A stretch of DNA of 17,782 nt. Source: Acidobacteriota bacterium (GTDB lineage Bacteria > Acidobacteriota > Vicinamibacteria > Vicinamibacterales > CAVVIG01). The translations under genes and the position numbers were made by a program. Shown in pieces: positions 13,687 through 17,782 of this stretch. Each line of letters opens with the position of its first letter. Within the stretch, counting starts at the first letter, position 1. The stretch covers positions 1 through 17,782 of the forward strand of contig JACPZV010000199.1 in the NCBI GenBank assembly GCA_016195295.1, given 5' to 3'. The notes below the pieces were generated by a model, which saw nothing but the letters and a program-made list of their open reading frames with translations, had not been told where the DNA came from and did not search any database.

Positions 13687-15020
13687 TGTCGCCGGCGCGA
13701 GCGGCGTGGCTGGACTGGTATCGCCGGAACCGCGAGCGGTCCCGGGGCTTATTCAGTCTGATCAAAGACGAGGCGTACTACAGCCAGCCGATCGCGCTGC
13801 GGCATCCGATCGTGTTCTACGAAGGCCACCTGCCGGGATTCAGCTTCAACACGCTCGTGAAAAACGCATTGGGCGGTCCGCACATCGACGAGAAGCTCGA
13901 AAGGCTTTTCGCGCGCGGGATCGACCCGCACGAGTCCGCGAGCGACCAGGGATCCACGGGCCACGACTCACGATGGCCTTCCCGCGACGTCGTCCGCGCC
14001 TTTGCAGACGAGGCGGACCGGCGCGTCATCGATGCGCTGATGAACGCCGACCTCGAGCGGCCGGGACATCCACTCCTGCATCGCGCCGAGGCCGTCTTCA
14101 GCATTCTCGAGCACGAGGCGATGCACCAGGAGACGCTGCTCTACATGTGGCATCGCCTGCCGTTCACGCAAAAGAAGAAGCCCGGCGGCTACGACGCTCG
14201 CGCTGAAGGCGCCTCGCCGCGCGTGGAATGGATGAACGTCCCGGGCGGCGGCGTCACGCTCGGCGTGGACCCCGGCGCGATTCCGTTTGGATGGGACAAC
14301 GAGTTCCCTGCGTTGTCCGTCGAGGTGCGTCCCTTCGCGATCGAACGCCACGACGTGACCAACGGCCGATTCCAGGACTTCGTGGAAGCCGGCGGCTATC
14401 GCGATAAACGATGGTGGAGCGCGAACGACTGGCAGTGGGTACAGAAAGAAGGCGTCGGACATCCGTTGTTCTGGGAGCGCGAAGGCAACGCCTGGCGTTG
14501 GCGCGGCATGTTCGAGTCGATGCCGCTGCCGCTCTCGTGGCCGGTCTACGTCAGCCTCGCGGAGGCCTCGGCGTTCGCGCGATGGAGCGGTGTGCGCCTG
14601 CCGACCGAAGCGGAGTTTCAGCGCGCAGCCTACGGTTCACCGGAGGGAGAACGCCGGTATCCGTGGGGATCGGACGGCCCGTCTGCACGCACTGGCGTGT
14701 TCGACTTCGCCAGCTGGGATCCGCACCCGGCGGGCAGTCACCCGGCGGGGGCAAGCGCGTGGGGCGTCGAGGACCTCGTGGGCAACGGCTGGGAATGGAC
14801 GAGCACGCCGTTCGCGCCGTTTCCGGGGTTCCGCGTCATGGCGTCGTACCCCGAGTACTCGGCGGACTTTTTCGACGGCGAACATTTCGTCATGAAGGGG
14901 GCGTCGCCCGTGACGGCGCGGGAGCTCGTGCGTCCGAGCTTTCGAAATTGGTTCCGTGGGCGGTATCCGTATGTTTATGCGACATTCCGTTGCGTCAAAG
15001 ACGGCTCAGGCCGACCGTAG
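13683..15020 (+). CDS. egtB: EgtB-type non-haem iron sulfoxide synthase (ergothioneine)
   Basis: A 445-residue protein with a DinB-like N-terminal helical domain and a C-terminal formylglycine-enzyme-like (FGE-sulfatase) domain from about residue 171. EgtB joins hercynine to a thiol (cysteine or gamma-glutamylcysteine) with O2, forming the C-S bond of ergothioneine. Likely iron ligands are H49 (in VFYEGHLPGF) and the HxxxHxE motif H144/H148/E150 (ILEHEAMHQE). The FGE part shows VEWMNVPGGGVTLGV, ERHDVTNGRF, RLPTEAEFQRAAYGS, GVEDLVGNGWEWT and FRNWFRGRYPYVYATFRC. Tandem ATGs at 13683 and 13686 are the only reasonable starts; the frame is open further upstream but overlaps the regulator. It is 68 bases after the regulator and overlaps egtD. 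No EgtA or EgtC gene is nearby, which fits a variant using cysteine directly. That thiol choice is inference. Confidence 0.88.
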   Translation: MMSPARAAWLDWYRRNRERSRGLFSLIKDEAYYSQPIALRHPIVFYEGHLPGFSFNTLVKNALGGPHIDEKLERLFARGIDPHESASDQGSTGHDSRWPSRDVVRAFADEADRRVIDALMNADLERPGHPLLHRAEAVFSILEHEAMHQETLLYMWHRLPFTQKKKPGGYDARAEGASPRVEWMNVPGGGVTLGVDPGAIPFGWDNEFPALSVEVRPFAIERHDVTNGRFQDFVEAGGYRDKRWWSANDWQWVQKEGVGHPLFWEREGNAWRWRGMFESMPLPLSWPVYVSLAEASAFARWSGVRLPTEAEFQRAAYGSPEGERRYPWGSDGPSARTGVFDFASWDPHPAGSHPAGASAWGVEDLVGNGWEWTSTPFAPFPGFRVMASYPEYSADFFDGEHFVMKGASPVTARELVRPSFRNWFRGRYPYVYATFRCVKDGSGRP

Positions 15021-15942
15021 GCAGTTCGCGGAAGACGTCGAGTACTACCTGTCGCAGACGCCCCGTCAGCTTCCGTCGCGGTACTTCTACGACGAGCTGG
15101 GATCCGCGCTGTTCGAGGCGATCTGCCGTCTCCCGTGGTACCCGATTACGCGAACCGAGCAGCGCCTGCTGAGCATGCACGCGCACGACATTCTCGCGCG
15201 CGTGAGTCCGCTCTCGACGCTCGTCGAGCTTGGGCCGGGTGATGGCGGGAAGTTGATGACGCTGCTCGGCGCCGACGCGTCCCGCGCACTGACCGTGCAT
15301 CTGATCGACGTGTCGCCCGACGCGCTGGACGCGGCGACGCACGCCATGGACGATCGCCCCGAAGTGGTCGTCGTGCCCCATCAGGCCATGTATGAAACCG
15401 GGCTCGCCGAGGTCGCGCGCCACGGTCGGTCCGATGGGCGAACGCTGGTGCTCCTGCTCGGATCGAACATCGGCAACTTCGATCCGCCCGACTCGGACGC
15501 ATTTCTCAGAACCATCCGCGCCGCGCTGGCGACGCGGGACTCGCTGCTGATCGGCGCGGACCTCGTCAAGGCCGAACGCGACCTGCTGCTCGCCTACGAC
15601 GATCCGCTGGGCGTGACCGCGGCGTTCAATCGCAACCTGCTCGTCCGCGCGAATCGCGAGCTCGGCGCCGATTTCGACGTGAACGGCTTCGCGCATCGCG
15701 CGGTGTGGAACGCGGAGGCGTCGCGGATCGAGATGCACCTGGTCAGCGCGCGGCGTCAGCGGGTCAGAGTCCCCGACGCTCGACTCGACATCATCTTCGA
15801 AGCCGGCGAGACGATCTGGACGGAAAGCTCGTACAAGTACCGTCCGGGCGACATCGTCGCGATGCTCGATCGCGCGGGCTTCAGCGCCGCCGATCAATGG
15901 ACGGAGGACGGCTTCGCCCTGACGCTCGCCGAGGCCGGGTAA
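14971..15942 (+). CDS. egtD: EgtD, L-histidine N-alpha-methyltransferase
   Basis: A 323-residue SAM-dependent enzyme that trimethylates histidine to hercynine, the substrate of EgtB. Signatures are SRYFYDELGSALFEAI (residues 36-51), LPWYPITRTEQRLL (54-67), the SAM loop LVELGPGDGGK (84-94), LLLGSNIGNFDP (151-162), LLIGADLVK and the histidine-binding WTESSYKY (273-280), whose E275/S277 correspond to the Glu/Ser pair of mycobacterial EgtD. Starts at 14956 (GTG), 14971 (ATG) and 14977 (ATG) are all possible; I use the first ATG. It overlaps the last 50 bases of egtB, which implies one transcript and probably coupled translation. Length is normal for the family. It likely acts in the cytoplasm with EgtB, and the C-S lyase EgtE must be encoded elsewhere. 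Confidence 0.92.
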   Translation: MFMRHSVASKTAQADRRQFAEDVEYYLSQTPRQLPSRYFYDELGSALFEAICRLPWYPITRTEQRLLSMHAHDILARVSPLSTLVELGPGDGGKLMTLLGADASRALTVHLIDVSPDALDAATHAMDDRPEVVVVPHQAMYETGLAEVARHGRSDGRTLVLLLGSNIGNFDPPDSDAFLRTIRAALATRDSLLIGADLVKAERDLLLAYDDPLGVTAAFNRNLLVRANRELGADFDVNGFAHRAVWNAEASRIEMHLVSARRQRVRVPDARLDIIFEAGETIWTESSYKYRPGDIVAMLDRAGFSAADQWTEDGFALTLAEAG

Positions 15943-15961
15943 GGATGTGGGACACTACGGG

Positions 15962-17782
15962 GTGCCCAGCACCGAGAGAACACGAACGTCGATTGCGGTG
16001 GCGGCGCGGTTGCTCGCCGCCGTGTGTGCCCTCGGTCTGCCCGCTCCTGCTGCCGCGCAGTCACGCGTCACATTCGCGAAGGACATCGCGCCGATCCTGT
16101 TCGAGCAGTGCGCTTCCTGTCACCGCCCTGGCGAGATTGGGCCGTTCAGCCTGCTGAGCTATGGCGATGCGCGGCCGCGGGCGAGGGCCATTGCCCGGGC
16201 CACCGGCAGTCGCACCATGCCGCCCTGGAAGCCCGAGCCAGGCTTCGGAGAATTCGCGGGCAGTCGAAGGCTGAGCGAGCGACAAATCGCAACCATTCAG
16301 CAGTGGGTCGATGAAGGCGCGGTCGAAGGCGATCGCTCCGATCTGCCGTCGACGCCGCAGTTTGCTGACGGGTGGCGTTTGGGACAACCGGACCTCGTGG
16401 TCAAGCTGGCCGATGCGTACGCGCTCGCAGCCGGCGGGCTCGACGTGCTTCGGAACTTCGTCATCCCCATCCCGCTGACGAGGGCTCGATACGTCCGCGG
16501 CATCGAGTTTCGTCCCGGCAATGCGCGCGTCGTTCACCACGCCAACATGCGCATCGACCCGACATCGGCCTCGCGCATGCTTGACGAGGCGGACGCCGAG
16601 CCTGGCTTCGATGGCCGCATCATGGCGGGAAGCTTTCCCGACGGCCATTTTCTCGGCTGGACGCCGGGCCAGCTTCCGCCCCTGCTCCCGGCCGACATGT
16701 CCTGGCGGCTCCAGCCGAACAGCGATCTCGTGCTGCAACTGCACCTGCACCCCGGCGACTCATCCGAAGTCGTTCAGCCGAGTGTGGGCTTCTTCTTTAC
16801 AGACACGCCGGCGACGCGCACGCCGCTCATGTTGAGGCTCGGCCGCCAGAACATCGACATCGCACCCGGCATGGCCAACTACACCATCGAGGATCGCTAT
16901 ACGCTGCCGGTCGATGTGGATGTCTACGGAGTTCAGCCGCACGCGCACTTCCGGGCGAGAGAGATCAAAGGCCTCGCCACGCTGCCCGACGGCACGACGA
17001 AGTGGCTCATCTACATCAGGGATTGGGACTTCAACTGGCAGGACGTCTATCGCTACACGGACCCGTTCCTCCTGCCGAGGGGGACGACGCTCTCGATGCA
17101 ATACACCTACGACAACTCCGCGGACAACCGACGGAATCCGGATCGTCCGCCGAAGCGGATTCGTTGGGGTCAGAACAGCGCCGACGAAATGGGCGACCTG
17201 TGGATCCAGGTTCTTCCGCACACGACCGCCGACCGCCAGCGGCTCGCGACCGACTTCGGGCCGAAAGTCCTGGCGGAGGACGCGACCGGGTACGAGACAC
17301 TGCTGGAAGCCGACCCGGGGAATGCCAGGCTGCACGACGCGGCGGCTGCGATCTTTCTGAGCCTTCAGAACACAGACCGGGCGGTGGCGCACCTGACCGA
17401 GGCGCTTCGTCTCGACCCCGGCTTCGTGTCGGCGCACTACAACCTCGCGACGGCGTTCGTCCGACTCGACCGGGTGCCTGAGGCTGTCGAGCACCTTCGT
17501 CGCGCGGTGCAACGCCGGCCCGACTTCGTCGCCGCCCGCGTCAATCTCGGCGCGAGTCTTCGCCTGCTTCGGCGCTACGACGAAGCGACAGCCGAGCTTC
17601 GACTGGCGCTGCAGCTCCAGCCCGGGAATGCGGTCGCGCACGCCAATCTCGGAGGCATATTGTCCGCCGAAGGCCGGCCGCGCGAAGCGATCGCGGAGTA
17701 CCGGCTGGCGCTCGACGCCAATCCGGATCTGCTGGAACCGCTGGCGGCGCTCGCGTGGACGCTGGCGACGTCCCCTGATGCC
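15962..17782 (+). CDS. Cytochrome c / copper monooxygenase-like / TPR fusion (runs off right edge)
   Basis: At least 607 residues; the stop is beyond the window. The start is uncertain: GTG 15962 gives a clean signal peptide (SIAVAARLLAAVCALGLPAP, cleavage near AAAQ, residue 33), while GTG 15947 is closer to AAGGA. A mono-haem cytochrome c motif CASCH (C50, C53, H54) with the likely axial Met in RTMPPWKP (M86) comes first. A domain like the type II copper ascorbate-dependent monooxygenases (PHM/DBM) follows. It shows VVHHANM (H192/H193), LQLHLHPGD (H261/H263), VQPHAHF (H327/H329) and SADEMGDLW (M410), matching the family's CuH His pair and CuM His-x-His plus Met. From about residue 440, at least four TPR units are seen (AVAHLTEALRLDPGFVSAHY and similar). 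It is probably periplasmic. The substrate is unknown; it could be an oxygenase or a copper-binding electron-transfer protein. Confidence 0.85.
   Translation, partial: MPSTERTRTSIAVAARLLAAVCALGLPAPAAAQSRVTFAKDIAPILFEQCASCHRPGEIGPFSLLSYGDARPRARAIARATGSRTMPPWKPEPGFGEFAGSRRLSERQIATIQQWVDEGAVEGDRSDLPSTPQFADGWRLGQPDLVVKLADAYALAAGGLDVLRNFVIPIPLTRARYVRGIEFRPGNARVVHHANMRIDPTSASRMLDEADAEPGFDGRIMAGSFPDGHFLGWTPGQLPPLLPADMSWRLQPNSDLVLQLHLHPGDSSEVVQPSVGFFFTDTPATRTPLMLRLGRQNIDIAPGMANYTIEDRYTLPVDVDVYGVQPHAHFRAREIKGLATLPDGTTKWLIYIRDWDFNWQDVYRYTDPFLLPRGTTLSMQYTYDNSADNRRNPDRPPKRIRWGQNSADEMGDLWIQVLPHTTADRQRLATDFGPKVLAEDATGYETLLEADPGNARLHDAAAAIFLSLQNTDRAVAHLTEALRLDPGFVSAHYNLATAFVRLDRVPEAVEHLRRAVQRRPDFVAARVNLGASLRLLRRYDEATAELRLALQLQPGNAVAHANLGGILSAEGRPREAIAEYRLALDANPDLLEPLAALAWTLATSPDA

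Noticed and set aside
1..17782. Mobile element, CRISPR array, tRNA or rRNA
   Set aside because: I found no transposase or integrase reading frame, no regularly spaced repeats and no RNA gene by eye; the only repeats are the operators and the short palindromes listed.

Overview
The window is high-GC, densely coded bacterial DNA. It looks like a chromosomal piece of an acidobacterium, most likely of the Vicinamibacteria type. This rests on three Oar-like TonB-dependent receptors with an N-terminal carboxypeptidase-regulatory-like domain, a short GTCCGGCT/AGCCGGAC palindrome of a kind I recall as common in such genomes, a cytochrome c / copper-monooxygenase / TPR fusion protein, and GTG starts. 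The taxonomy is inference. I see no rRNA, tRNA, CRISPR array or transposase. The longest non-coding stretch is about 290 bases (6150-6439), and it is regulatory.

Layout. 1-1024 (minus): start of a TonB-dependent receptor that runs off the left edge, with its own consensus promoter. 1213-3264 (minus): Tat-exported FAD oxidoreductase resembling spermidine dehydrogenase. 3339-6149 (minus): complete Oar-like receptor A, upstream of and probably co-transcribed with the oxidoreductase. 6150-6439: divergent promoter region. 6440-9244 (plus): Oar-like receptor B, followed after 16 bases by a PQQ-dependent dehydrogenase (9261-11282). 11310-12659 (minus): class III, GABA-type aminotransferase. 12787-13614 (plus): regulator with MerR-type HTH, XRE-type HTH and cupin. 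13683-15942 (plus): egtB and egtD for ergothioneine synthesis. 15962-17782 (plus, runs off the right edge): cytochrome c / ascorbate-dependent-monooxygenase-like / TPR protein.

The central observation is a shared, partly palindromic site containing TTGACAACC that overlaps three promoters: receptor A/oxidoreductase (6221-6249), receptor B/PQQ dehydrogenase (6352-6381, opposite orientation) and the aminotransferase (12708-12736). The third copy lies beside the regulator gene. Two copies agree at 26 of 28 positions. The third aligns with the first at 23 positions with 3 mismatches and one inserted base. The simplest reading is a compact regulon controlled by the MerR-XRE-cupin protein.

The gene content suggests uptake and oxidation of an amine, possibly a polyamine: two outer-membrane receptors each paired with an exported oxidoreductase, then a cytoplasmic aminotransferase for the omega-amino-acid product. 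The spermidine-to-GABA route is a hypothesis from family resemblance. An aldehyde dehydrogenase, which that route would normally need, is not in the window. The ergothioneine genes and the cytochrome/monooxygenase/TPR gene lie on the same strand downstream of the regulator but lack the shared site.
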